64,000 bases of DNA from CAVSWT01 sp963782985 (GTDB lineage Bacteria; Bacteroidota; Ignavibacteria; Ignavibacteriales; Ignavibacteriaceae), in the NCBI GenBank assembly GCA_963782985.1, contig CAWALU010000003.1, forward strand, positions 62,001 to 126,000, written 5' to 3'. Below the pieces are notes generated by a model. The model was given only the letters and a program-made list of their open reading frames with translations. It did not search any database and was not told the DNA's origin. Shown here piece by piece: positions 35,440 to 43,485 of this stretch. How positions within the stretch are numbered: the first letter of the stretch is position 1; every line of letters begins with the position of its first letter. Made by a program: the position numbers and the translations under genes.

Positions 35440-37734
35440 TTAATTGAGAGGCGGATAGTTCACACCCCAATTCCTGTTTGGCTCGGCTCCCATGGTAAAC
35501 TCTAACGTACTGCCATTTATAATATCATTATGGGTAATGTAAGTATTCTGATAATCTTTGCCATTTAGATTTACAGTTTGTATATACGCGTTATCTTTGG
35601 CAGCGTTTTTAACAATCACCGTAAATCTTTTTCCGTTGGGCAGATTAATCACAGCTTTACTTAGAACCGGTGAACCGATCGCATAAATACCGTTGGCGGG
35701 ATTTACAGGATATAATCCCATCGCGCTGAAAATATACCATGCCGACATCTGTCCGCAATCTTCATTTCCTGAATACCCGGCGGGCTCGTCATCATATAAT
35801 TCGTTCAATACTTTGTGTACGTAGTATTGGGTTTTCCACGGCTCTCCAGCGTAATCATACAAGTAAGCCGTATGATGACTCGGTTCGTTGCCATGAGCGT
35901 ACTGGCCGATAAACCCGGAGGCGTTTCCATTCTTTGGTTTTGAAGTATCCACAAGCGAGAAAAAAGTATCAAGTTTATTAACAAAAGCCTTCTCTCCCCC
36001 CATTAGTGAAATTAGCTTCGGAACATTTTGAGGGACATACCATAAATACTGCCAGGCGTTTGCTTCGGTATAAGGCTGTCCGCCGTTGCCGCCGTACTGC
36101 ATTGGATTGAATGGATCTATCCAACTTCCCTCTTTATTCTTCGCTCTAAAAAATCCTGTTGTGCTGTCGAATAAATTGTTAAAGTTACCCGAACGTTTTA
36201 AAAAGAAATTGTAATCATCAGTCTTACCTAAATTTTTAGCAAGCTGCGCTGCGCACCAATCGTTGTACGCTGTTTCTAAAGTAATAGAGACAGATTGAGA
36301 TTGCAGATCTTCAGGCATATAACCATATTTGTCGTAAATACCGAACGGCGATTGAATATGATCCCTTGTAGAAGAGCCTTTAACAGCTTCGTAGGCTTCG
36401 TTGATGTCAAATCCTTTTATCCCTTTTAGCACAGCATCAACTATAACCGGGATGGCATGGTTGCCGATCATGCAATAAGTTTCTACGCCCCATAACTGCC
36501 AGATAGGAAGAATGCCGTAGCTATGGTAATGCCTAACCATGCTTTTAATAAATTCCGCAGTGCGCTCCTGTTGAACCAGTGTATATAAAGGATGAGCGGC
36601 GCGGTAGGTATCCCATAAAGAAAACGTGGAGTAATGTTTTTTATTATCAGCGTTGCCTGTAGTATAATCAGCTTTCGGATAATCACCATTTACATCAGCT
36701 ATATTGTTAGGCTGAATGAAAGCGTGATAAAGACCTGTATAAAATATCCGCTTTTGTTTATCGGTACCTTCTACTTTAATTTTTTCCAGTTCTTTTTCCC
36801 AGGCATTTTCAGCGCTTGCCACGGTTTTATCAAAGTCCCAGCCGGAAATCTCGACGGCAAGATTTTGTTTCGCATTTTCGATACTTACCGCGGATAAACC
36901 GACTTTAACAAGTACCTGCTCATTTGCCTTCGATGAAAAATTGACCACAGCCTTTATACCAGCCGCACCCATTACAACCGGCTTATTCTCATATACCCGA
37001 TTGCCGTCAAAAAGAATATTACTTGTAAACGGCCTGGAGAACTCCGCCCTGAAATATACCCTTCGCATCTTAGCCCAACCTGTCATCACCCGGTAGCCCT
37101 CGATGGTCTTGTTGTCTACTATCCTTATTTCCGCGCTGATAATTTTAGCGGACCGGTTCCCGTTTCCTTTTTTGCGGCTATGGTCCATATCTATTACAAA
37201 ACCGGCACCGCGGCTTTCCGGAAAAGTATAGCGATGAAAACCGGCGTGTTCGGTGGCGGTTAATTCCGCGTTTACATTATAGTCTATTAGTTTTACTTGA
37301 TAGTAACCGGGCCTGGCTGTTTCCTGGCTATGAGTAAAAGCGGAACGGAAATCTCTTGAAAGGCTGTCTCTATAATCGGCAGAGGTTTTTACATCGCCAG
37401 TAACCGGTAATATCAATACATCCAACAGATCGGCAATGCCAGTGCCGTTTAAATGTGTATGGCTGAATCCGACAATTGTTGTATCGTTATAATTGTATCC
37501 GGAGCAGGGAACATTTACTTCATGTTTGGTATCGGGGCTTAACTGCACAAATCCGAAGGGGAGTGTAGCTCCCGGAAACGTGCAGCCCGGTAAACTTTTA
37601 TTATCTACGGAAGCTGTTCCGATAAACGGATTAACATAAGAACTAAATGTCCCGCCTGTGGTTTGTGTCCAGGTATAATTACACGCGGCAATTGTGAAGA
37701 GGAGAGCCGGCAGAATTTTCAGATATGATTTCAT
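35440..37734 (-). CDS. GH92 family alpha-mannosidase, lipoprotein
   Basis: A 764-residue exo-alpha-mannosidase of glycoside hydrolase family 92, calcium-dependent enzymes that trim mannose from N-glycans or mannans. The start at 37734 is chosen because a lipoprotein signal follows it (LLFTIAAC, Cys18); the frame is open 21 codons further up. Family blocks: NPFIGTASVDNKSLPGCTFP with GATLPFGFVQLSPDT, GFSHTHLNGTG, FSLWDTYRAAHPLYTL, GNEPSHHTAYLYDYAGEPWK (acid Glu) and YSGNEDCGQMSAWYIFSAMG (base region). The coding sequence is visibly richer in G+C than its neighbours and is flanked by decayed genes on both sides, which suggests horizontal acquisition. No SusCD or other glycosidase is nearby. Confidence 0.93.
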   Translation of the reverse strand: MKSYLKILPALLFTIAACNYTWTQTTGGTFSSYVNPFIGTASVDNKSLPGCTFPGATLPFGFVQLSPDTKHEVNVPCSGYNYNDTTIVGFSHTHLNGTGIADLLDVLILPVTGDVKTSADYRDSLSRDFRSAFTHSQETARPGYYQVKLIDYNVNAELTATEHAGFHRYTFPESRGAGFVIDMDHSRKKGNGNRSAKIISAEIRIVDNKTIEGYRVMTGWAKMRRVYFRAEFSRPFTSNILFDGNRVYENKPVVMGAAGIKAVVNFSSKANEQVLVKVGLSAVSIENAKQNLAVEISGWDFDKTVASAENAWEKELEKIKVEGTDKQKRIFYTGLYHAFIQPNNIADVNGDYPKADYTTGNADNKKHYSTFSLWDTYRAAHPLYTLVQQERTAEFIKSMVRHYHSYGILPIWQLWGVETYCMIGNHAIPVIVDAVLKGIKGFDINEAYEAVKGSSTRDHIQSPFGIYDKYGYMPEDLQSQSVSITLETAYNDWCAAQLAKNLGKTDDYNFFLKRSGNFNNLFDSTTGFFRAKNKEGSWIDPFNPMQYGGNGGQPYTEANAWQYLWYVPQNVPKLISLMGGEKAFVNKLDTFFSLVDTSKPKNGNASGFIGQYAHGNEPSHHTAYLYDYAGEPWKTQYYVHKVLNELYDDEPAGYSGNEDCGQMSAWYIFSAMGLYPVNPANGIYAIGSPVLSKAVINLPNGKRFTVIVKNAAKDNAYIQTVNLNGKDYQNTYITHNDIINGSTLEFTMGAEPNRNWGVNYPPLN

Positions 37735-38169
37735 CGATTTCCCAATTTTAATTTTTATAAAAATAATAATCCTTAACAGCAGGGGGCTGTTATGCAATTT
37801 TACAGTTCCATTCGGTATAGATTCTTCTACTATTATTTTATTCTTCTAATTATCATAAACAAAATAATTCACACTGTCCTGTGGATGACCGGGAGTTTGC
37901 TTTAAAATATTTTTACACAATATAAATGAGGAATCACTATTAAAATCATAAACAAAATTATCCTGGCATTTTTGATGTGCGATTACAAAAATGACTACTA
38001 CCTACTTCATATTGGATACTGGTACTTGGATTAAATGGATCGATGGTTGTAATTGAATTTATTGTTCCAACATTGGAAATACCAACACCGGTATCGGCAT
38101 TGGCAATTGTAATTAAGCAAAAGAGTAATAAAAATATCAATGATAATTTCGATCCGTTTTAATAATTTT
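37735..38169. other. gene-poor stretch with a sorting-domain remnant
   Basis: 435 bases between the GH92 start and the stop of the SlyD-like gene. Apart from the remnant annotated at 37958-38140, no coding frame, RNA or clear terminator is seen. The promoter of the GH92 gene should be here but none is clear. Confidence 0.5.
37958..38140 (-). pseudogene. signal peptide and T9SS sorting-domain remnant
   Basis: A minus-strand frame without a proper start (only TTG, no ribosome site) reads IFLLLFCLITIANADTG, a signal-peptide-like piece, then DPFNPSTSIQYEV, the core of a T9SS sorting domain, then out-of-family residues. The two ends of a secreted protein have become joined by a deletion, leaving no middle. 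It matches the decayed cargo gene on the other side of GH92 in type but not in sequence. Confidence 0.5.
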
Positions 38170-38655
38170 TTAATGATGATGTCCGCCTGCGCCATGCACA
38201 TGCCCGTGGGATTGTTCTTCAGCTGTGGCGTCGCGAATATCTAATAACTCTAAATCAAAATTTAAAGTTTTACCGGCGAGAGGATGATTAAAATCTATTT
38301 TAATTTCTTCATCATTTACTTCTTTAATAACAAACGGCATTTGATGCCCGTCGGGACTATTAGCCATAAAGCTCATCCCTTCTTTTAATTCTGTCCCTTC
38401 CGGAAATTCTTTTTTTTGCACTGATTGAAGAGCGGCTTCCTGATATTCGCCATAGCCTTCAATCGGTTTCAAAGTAATTTTATTTTTCCCGCCGATAAGC
38501 ATTGTACCAATCTTCTCTTCTAACTTAGGCAGTATTTGTTCGCCGCCGCTTAAAAAGCCAAAAGGCTTTTCGCGCGTAGCTGAATCTAATAAATTTCCTT
38601 GTTCATCAGTTAAATTATATGCAATGGTAACTACTTGATTTGGTTTTAAGGGCAT
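38170..38655 (-). CDS. SlyD-like FKBP-type peptidyl-prolyl isomerase
   Basis: A 161-residue cytoplasmic isomerase/chaperone with the SlyD layout: a broken FKBP domain (VVTIAYNLTDEQGNLLDS, EKPFGFLSGGEQILPKLEEK, LIGGKNKITLKPIEGYGEYQ) with an inserted IF chaperone flap, and then DFNHPLAGKTLNFDLELLDI. The C-terminus is His-rich (SHGHVHGAGGHHH), as in metal-binding SlyD proteins that deliver nickel. Whether nickel enzymes are served here is unknown. Confidence 0.92.
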   Translation of the reverse strand: MPLKPNQVVTIAYNLTDEQGNLLDSATREKPFGFLSGGEQILPKLEEKIGTMLIGGKNKITLKPIEGYGEYQEAALQSVQKKEFPEGTELKEGMSFMANSPDGHQMPFVIKEVNDEEIKIDFNHPLAGKTLNFDLELLDIRDATAEEQSHGHVHGAGGHHH

Positions 38656-38743
38656 TATATATCCTTTATGTTTAAGAAAAATTAGTTTGATATTATAACA
38701 AAATTGTGGACAATCTCAAGTTTAATATTTTATAAACACTAAT

Positions 38744-39052
38744 TTATTTTGGCTCCCAATCAACGCCGTTGCATGGCACAAAAGTCATTGAAGGATGCTT
38801 ATCATATTTCATACATAAAACTGCGGATTTATTATAATGTTTGCAGCTTGCGCATAATGAATTTTCATTTACGTCTTTATTTTTTTCTTCAAATTTTTTG
38901 TACTTAATAAACGCGGGATGAATAACTATTACATAAATAAAAGTTAAACTTATTATCCACCAAAATTTAAAATCGATATAGGCTTGTAAAAACCAAACAA
39001 GCGGAATTAAAATAATCAATCTTATTAAAGTCCAATAAACTATTTCGCCCAT
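38744..39052 (-). CDS. small membrane protein with C-terminal four-Cys motif
   Basis: A 102-residue protein with two hydrophobic helices (LIRLIILIPLVWFLQAYI and WWIISLTFIYVIVIHPAFI), then a soluble tail with SLCASCKHYNKSAVLCMKYD and TFVPCNGVDWEP. The CxxC-x9-C-x10-C arrangement could bind zinc or an Fe-S cluster, facing the cytoplasm if the N-terminus is inside. No family is recognised with confidence. Just upstream in its direction are the tRNA-Lys gene and its terminator. Confidence 0.65.
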   Translation of the reverse strand: MGEIVYWTLIRLIILIPLVWFLQAYIDFKFWWIISLTFIYVIVIHPAFIKYKKFEEKNKDVNENSLCASCKHYNKSAVLCMKYDKHPSMTFVPCNGVDWEPK

Positions 39053-39235
39053 ATATTTGTAATTATAAAAAAATTAAACTGGTAAAATAAACGTCAAGTT
39101 AATCTGTAAAATTTTAATGATTAATTTCGGTCTAAAATAAATATAGGCGAAACATAACATTACTTGCTGTTATTTATTTATTATATTAATATTAACTAAA
39201 TAATATTTAAAGTTTTCGGTCGGGCATTGGGGAAA

Positions 39236-39262
39236 ACAAAAAACCCCAGCAGAAACCGGGGT
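39236..39262 (-). terminator. terminator of the tRNA-Lys transcript
   Basis: On the minus strand ACCCC-GGTTTCTGCT-GGGGT is followed by six T, about 30 bases after the tRNA 3' end. Confidence 0.75.
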
Positions 39263-39290
39263 AAAAATTTTCAATGTGAATAGGGATTTG

Positions 39291-39362
39291 TGAGCGCGGG
39301 TGGTTTCGAACCACCGACCCTCTGCTTAAAAGGCAGATGCTCTACCCCTGAGCTACGCGCCC
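39291..39362 (-). tRNA. tRNA-Lys(TTT)
   Basis: The minus strand folds into a full cloverleaf of 72 nt. Acceptor GGGCGCG pairs with CGCGCTC (one G-T pair), D arm is GCTC/GAGC, and the anticodon stem TCTGC/GCAGA holds loop CTTTTAA with anticodon TTT. The T arm is GGTGG-TTCGAAA-CCACC, with discriminator A. CCA is not encoded. A Bacteroidota-type promoter lies 18 bases upstream and a terminator follows. Confidence 0.95.
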
Positions 39363-39379
39363 TAAAATTTTAAGAGCTA

Positions 39380-39411
39380 CAAATATAATTATTCGGGCTT
39401 TTTATTCCAAA
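39380..39411 (-). promoter_or_regulatory. Bacteroidota-type sigma promoter of tRNA-Lys
   Basis: On the minus strand TTTG (39411-39408), a 20-base spacer, and TATATTTG (39387-39380) match the -33 TTTG and -7 TAnnTTTG boxes of the primary sigma factor of Bacteroidota. The -7 box ends 18 bases before the mature tRNA. Confidence 0.6.
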
Positions 39412-39444
39412 TTATAGTAAAAATCATTATCCAATAAATTTACA

Positions 39445-40818
39445 ATGCAGCAAAATATAAAAATTTTAGTGTGCGATGACGATGAGACACTCTGCTATTT
39501 ATTAAAAGAACAATTGCTGGAAGAAGGGTTTTTAGTAGATACCGTTTACGACGGCAAGTATGCTATTGACGCTATTAAAAATAAAAATTTTGATGTTGTT
39601 CTTTTAGATTTGAATATGAGGGAAATTCAAGGGGAAGAAGTTTTAAAATTTGCCGTAGAATATAACCCGTCAATTGAAGTAATAATTTTAACCGCTCAAT
39701 CTGAAGTTAGAAAAGCTATTGAATGTATTAAACTTGGCGCTTATGATTTCATTTCCAAGCCCTATAATTTTGATGAATTAATCGTTACCATAAACCGCGC
39801 ACTGCAGCATAAAAAGTTAGTAGTAAAGACTGAGGTTTTAAGCAGACAGGTAAACAATAAATACTCAACTAAAATTATTGGCGATAGCATTGAACTTAAA
39901 AAAGTTTTAAACCTGGCTAATAAATCTGCTATGTCCGATTCCAATGTTTTAATTGAGGGTGAAACCGGAACCGGTAAAGAATTGCTTGCCGAATATATTC
40001 ATAAGCATTCGGAAAGAAGCGAGAATCCATTCGTCGTAATTAACTGCGCATCGCTTCCCGATCAATTAATTGAAAGCGAATTATTTGGTCATGAAAAAGG
40101 CGCATTCACTGACGCTAAATCCGCGAAGCAAGGGCTGGTGGAAATTGCACACGGCGGAACTTTATTTTTAGATGAGATTGGAGAATTAAGTCTTACGCTT
40201 CAGCCAAAACTTTTACGCTTTTTAGAGAATGGCGAGTATAGACGCATTGGCGGCGTAACAAATTTAAATTCCAACGTTAGGGTAATCGGCGCAACTAATA
40301 GAAATTTATTGGAAGAAGCAGACAATAAAAATTTTAGACGCGATCTTCTTTTCAGATTAAATGTTATAACTTTAACTATTCCTCCGCTGCGCGATAGAAA
40401 AGATGATATTCTAATTCTGGCAAATCATTTTTTAGATATTAAATCATCAATTAAAGCTAGAAGAAAATTATCCTCAGCCGCTGAAGAAGTTTTATTGAAT
40501 TATGATTTTCCCGGAAACATACGAGAACTTGATCATATAATTGAACGCGCCATAATTTTTGCCGAGAAGGAGGAAATTCATACTGAAGATTTAAATCTTC
40601 CCCAAGCTAAAATTAAAGATCTGCCTTCAAAATTAATTTATGAAAATAATGGCGCTAACGATAACGTTGTGGTAAGCATGGATGAAATTGAAAAACGTCA
40701 TATCGCAAAGGCTTTAAAAATTAATCGGTGGGATAGAACCCAAACAGCCAGCCAGCTTGGAATTAGCCCCAAAACACTTTATACTAAAATCAAGAAATAC
40801 GAAATTAAACAAGATTAG
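39445..40818 (+). CDS. NtrC-family sigma-54-dependent response regulator
   Basis: A 457-residue activator: receiver (Asp55 in VVLLDLNM), AAA+ domain and HTH_8. Walker A is GETGTGKE at residues 172-179, the sensor parts are GGTLFLDEIGELSL and NLNSNVRVIGATNRN, and the Fis-like helix-turn-helix is RTQTASQLGISPKTLYTKI near the C-terminus. The loop that touches sigma-54 reads GAFTDA (219-224) instead of the usual GAFTGA; the Gly-to-Asp change is at a sensitive place. The hybrid kinase gene starts 8 bp after the stop, so the two form a two-component pair. Targets are unknown. Confidence 0.93.
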   Translation: MQQNIKILVCDDDETLCYLLKEQLLEEGFLVDTVYDGKYAIDAIKNKNFDVVLLDLNMREIQGEEVLKFAVEYNPSIEVIILTAQSEVRKAIECIKLGAYDFISKPYNFDELIVTINRALQHKKLVVKTEVLSRQVNNKYSTKIIGDSIELKKVLNLANKSAMSDSNVLIEGETGTGKELLAEYIHKHSERSENPFVVINCASLPDQLIESELFGHEKGAFTDAKSAKQGLVEIAHGGTLFLDEIGELSLTLQPKLLRFLENGEYRRIGGVTNLNSNVRVIGATNRNLLEEADNKNFRRDLLFRLNVITLTIPPLRDRKDDILILANHFLDIKSSIKARRKLSSAAEEVLLNYDFPGNIRELDHIIERAIIFAEKEEIHTEDLNLPQAKIKDLPSKLIYENNGANDNVVVSMDEIEKRHIAKALKINRWDRTQTASQLGISPKTLYTKIKKYEIKQD

Positions 40819-40826
40819 AATTAGCG

Positions 40827-42809
40827 ATGGCTCAAAAAATTGTTTCTAAATTAGCGGCTGAAGAGCTTTTAGAAATAGATGATTTAGCATTGGCTGTCTG
40901 CAATGAGGACTTATTAATTATATGGTACAATAAAACATTTCAAAGTTTAATTGATCAACGTAGAATAAAGGGGAAATCATTTTTAAATTTATTTCCTAAA
41001 ATTAAAAAAGAACAACTTACCGACAGAAAAAATGGCAAACTGATAATTCCCATCTCACAAAATGATTTAACAATTATTGTTAAACCTATAAAGTTAGATT
41101 CAAAAGAATCCGGCTATTCAATAATCCTTAAAAAAAATCCGCAACCAAATATTTTTAATAAAGATGAAGCGGAATTGCTTCAGCTTAATTTAAAATTTCA
41201 GAGTGAATTTAAAAACATTTTAACTCTTTTAGTAAAAGAAAATTCACTTGAAGTTTTATCCGAAGAAATTTTAAAGAGATGCGTTGCAATAACAAAAAGT
41301 AACTTTGGGTTTATTGTATTTCACGAAGATCATAAAAAATATGATTACTTATTTTTTGACTCTAAAAATATTTTAAAAAATAAAGATGAATTAAAAAAGG
41401 AAATTGAATCGAGCTTTAGCTTTATTGATAAATGGTTAATTGTAAATAAACGTCCTCTTCTAATTTTAAATAAGCCCAACAACATTGGATATAATATTGC
41501 GCAGTCGCTTCAAGCGGACGCCGCAGTTGTTGCCCCCTGTTTTTTTGATAACATTTTATTGGCGACAATTATAATCGCCAAAAAGCAAAAAGATTATTCA
41601 GCTTTTGAACTTACAAATATTGAACAGTTTGCATCAATACTTTCATTTGCAATCAGCAGCATTAAAACCAGAGAGCTAAACGCTGCGCTGGAAAACCGGT
41701 TGCTGCAAGCGCAAAAGCTGGAGACCATAGGCAAGCTAACCAGCGGAATGGCTCATGATTTTAGCAATTTACTTTCGAGCATTTTCGGCAGCTTAAATCT
41801 TTTAAAAAGAAAAGTTGTCCCGAATGATGATGTATTTAGATTATTAGACAATATTGAAAATTGTTCGGTTCGCGCAAAAGACCTTACTCAAGGCTTATTG
41901 TCATTCGGAAAACCAACTCCCAAAAGAAAAGAATTAATAAAACCGAATCAGCTTTTAGTTGAGATTTCAAAAGTAGTAAATCAAACTTTTCCCAAAGCAA
42001 TTAATTTTGAAACAGAAATTGAAAAAAACCTTTATGATATTCTCGGCAATGGAACTGAAATTTATCAAGTGCTTTTAAACTTATGCGTAAATGCTAAAGA
42101 AGCAATTACGGGAAAAGGAAAAATAAAACTTACAGCTAAAAATATTTCTGTTGATGAAAAAAATAGAATAAAATATGCTCTGCTTGATGTCGGTAATTAT
42201 GTTCATATTTCAGTAAGCGATTCCGGGAGCGGAATTGAAGAAGAACATTTGCAGAAAATTTTCGATCCCTATTTTTCCACTAAAGTTAAAGAGACCGGCG
42301 GCGGACTTGGCTTGTATGTTACTTACGGAATTATAAAAGCTCACAGCGCACATATAGAAGTTTCTAGCGAACTTGACGATGGAACTACTTTCGAAGTATT
42401 CTTTCCAAGTTATGAACCGGCAAAAAAAAATAAGATTAAGGAAAAAGATAAAGAAAAAATTATTTTATTAGCTGACGATGAAATTATGCTGCGCGATTTG
42501 TTGGCTGAACTGTTAGAATCCAATGGATATAATGTGGTTAAAGTTTCTTCCGGCGATGAGGCATTGCAAGTTTTAACTGAAGAAATAAAAGCCGATTTAA
42601 TTATTATGGATTACAATATGCCTGGCTTAAATGGATTAGACTGCGTTCAAAAAATAAGAGAGTTAAAATTTGATATGCCGGTAATTTTGTCTTCGGGTAG
42701 TCTTTCGTTTGCGGAAAATTTTGATTATAAAAAAATGGGGATTAGCAGCTTGTTGGCAAAGCCTTATGAGTTTGATTCAATGTTATCTGTCATTCAAAAA
42801 TTAATCTAA
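40827..42809 (+). CDS. hybrid histidine kinase (PAS-like, GAF, HisKA, HATPase, REC)
   Basis: A 660-residue soluble kinase. An N-terminal PAS-like region (about 15-105, EIDDLALAVCNEDLLIIWYN) is followed by a GAF-like domain (about 130-285). HisKA has its His in GMAHDFSNLLSSIFGSLNLL, and HATPase shows LLNLCVNAKEAITGKGKI, VSDSGSGIEEEHLQKIFDPY and GGGLGLYVTYGI. The C-terminal receiver carries LIIMDYNMPGLNG and the Lys in SLLAKPYE. It lies directly after the sigma-54 activator gene, its probable partner. Its 3' end overlaps the convergent receiver gene by 9 bp. Confidence 0.9.
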   Translation: MAQKIVSKLAAEELLEIDDLALAVCNEDLLIIWYNKTFQSLIDQRRIKGKSFLNLFPKIKKEQLTDRKNGKLIIPISQNDLTIIVKPIKLDSKESGYSIILKKNPQPNIFNKDEAELLQLNLKFQSEFKNILTLLVKENSLEVLSEEILKRCVAITKSNFGFIVFHEDHKKYDYLFFDSKNILKNKDELKKEIESSFSFIDKWLIVNKRPLLILNKPNNIGYNIAQSLQADAAVVAPCFFDNILLATIIIAKKQKDYSAFELTNIEQFASILSFAISSIKTRELNAALENRLLQAQKLETIGKLTSGMAHDFSNLLSSIFGSLNLLKRKVVPNDDVFRLLDNIENCSVRAKDLTQGLLSFGKPTPKRKELIKPNQLLVEISKVVNQTFPKAINFETEIEKNLYDILGNGTEIYQVLLNLCVNAKEAITGKGKIKLTAKNISVDEKNRIKYALLDVGNYVHISVSDSGSGIEEEHLQKIFDPYFSTKVKETGGGLGLYVTYGIIKAHSAHIEVSSELDDGTTFEVFFPSYEPAKKNKIKEKDKEKIILLADDEIMLRDLLAELLESNGYNVVKVSSGDEALQVLTEEIKADLIIMDYNMPGLNGLDCVQKIRELKFDMPVILSSGSLSFAENFDYKKMGISSLLAKPYEFDSMLSVIQKLI

Positions 42810-43484
42810 CTTCTCTCCTTTGTCCCTTTTTTCTATATCCACCATTTTAATATTTTTAACGTAATTAGAAAATTCGGGTTTCTTCACCGAGCTAAGCTCA
42901 TTCAATACATCGCTAATTTCTTTTATCCCGCCTTCAATGTAACCAAGCCTGTTAATAATATTTTCTTTGGAGACGCTCTCTTTTTGTAGCTCTCTTTTTA
43001 TTGCCGCCGACGAAAGGCTTATTAATGTAAGCGGCTGTTTTATTTTATGATTTGCCGTTACCATGGTTGCGGCAAAAGTGCTTTTTTGTTCTAACAATAA
43101 TAATTTCTTTTGCATCTCCGAAAATTTTAAGGCCGAATTTACTCTGGCAATTAATTCAATTCTATTAAAAGGTTTTTTTATATAATCAAAAGCGCCGGCC
43201 TCAAGCCCTTCCTTCGTATCTTCGGCGGTTGATTTTGCCGTTACTAAAATAATTGGGATAGCTGAAGTTTCAGGATTATTTACGAGATGACTGCATACTT
43301 CCAGCCCGGTAATTTCAGGCATCATCACATCTAATAAAACCAAATCCGGTTTTTCAGACGTACATTTATCAATGCCTGCTTGTCCATCATAAGCGGTTAA
43401 AACTTCAAAGCCTTCGCGCTCAAGTCTGTCTTGAATTAAAAATACATTTTCGGGAAGATCGTCAATTACCAAAATTTTTTTCAT
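42801..43484 (-). CDS. response regulator with HisKA-like C-terminal helix and no ATPase
   Basis: A 227-residue protein: receiver at 1-120 (Asp52 in LVLLDVMMPE, Lys in YIKKPFNR), a short coiled coil, then an alpha-helical part with TMVTANHKIKQPLTLISLSS (His146). That part resembles the H box of a histidine kinase, but the protein ends before any ATP-binding domain. Such proteins could act as phosphotransfer modules or dimerisation partners. It is the last gene of the run that starts in the pilus locus, only 1 base after the giant hybrid kinase. Confidence 0.8.
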   Translation of the reverse strand: MKKILVIDDLPENVFLIQDRLEREGFEVLTAYDGQAGIDKCTSEKPDLVLLDVMMPEITGLEVCSHLVNNPETSAIPIILVTAKSTAEDTKEGLEAGAFDYIKKPFNRIELIARVNSALKFSEMQKKLLLLEQKSTFAATMVTANHKIKQPLTLISLSSAAIKRELQKESVSKENIINRLGYIEGGIKEISDVLNELSSVKKPEFSNYVKNIKMVDIEKRDKGEKLD

Positions 43485-43485
43485 T

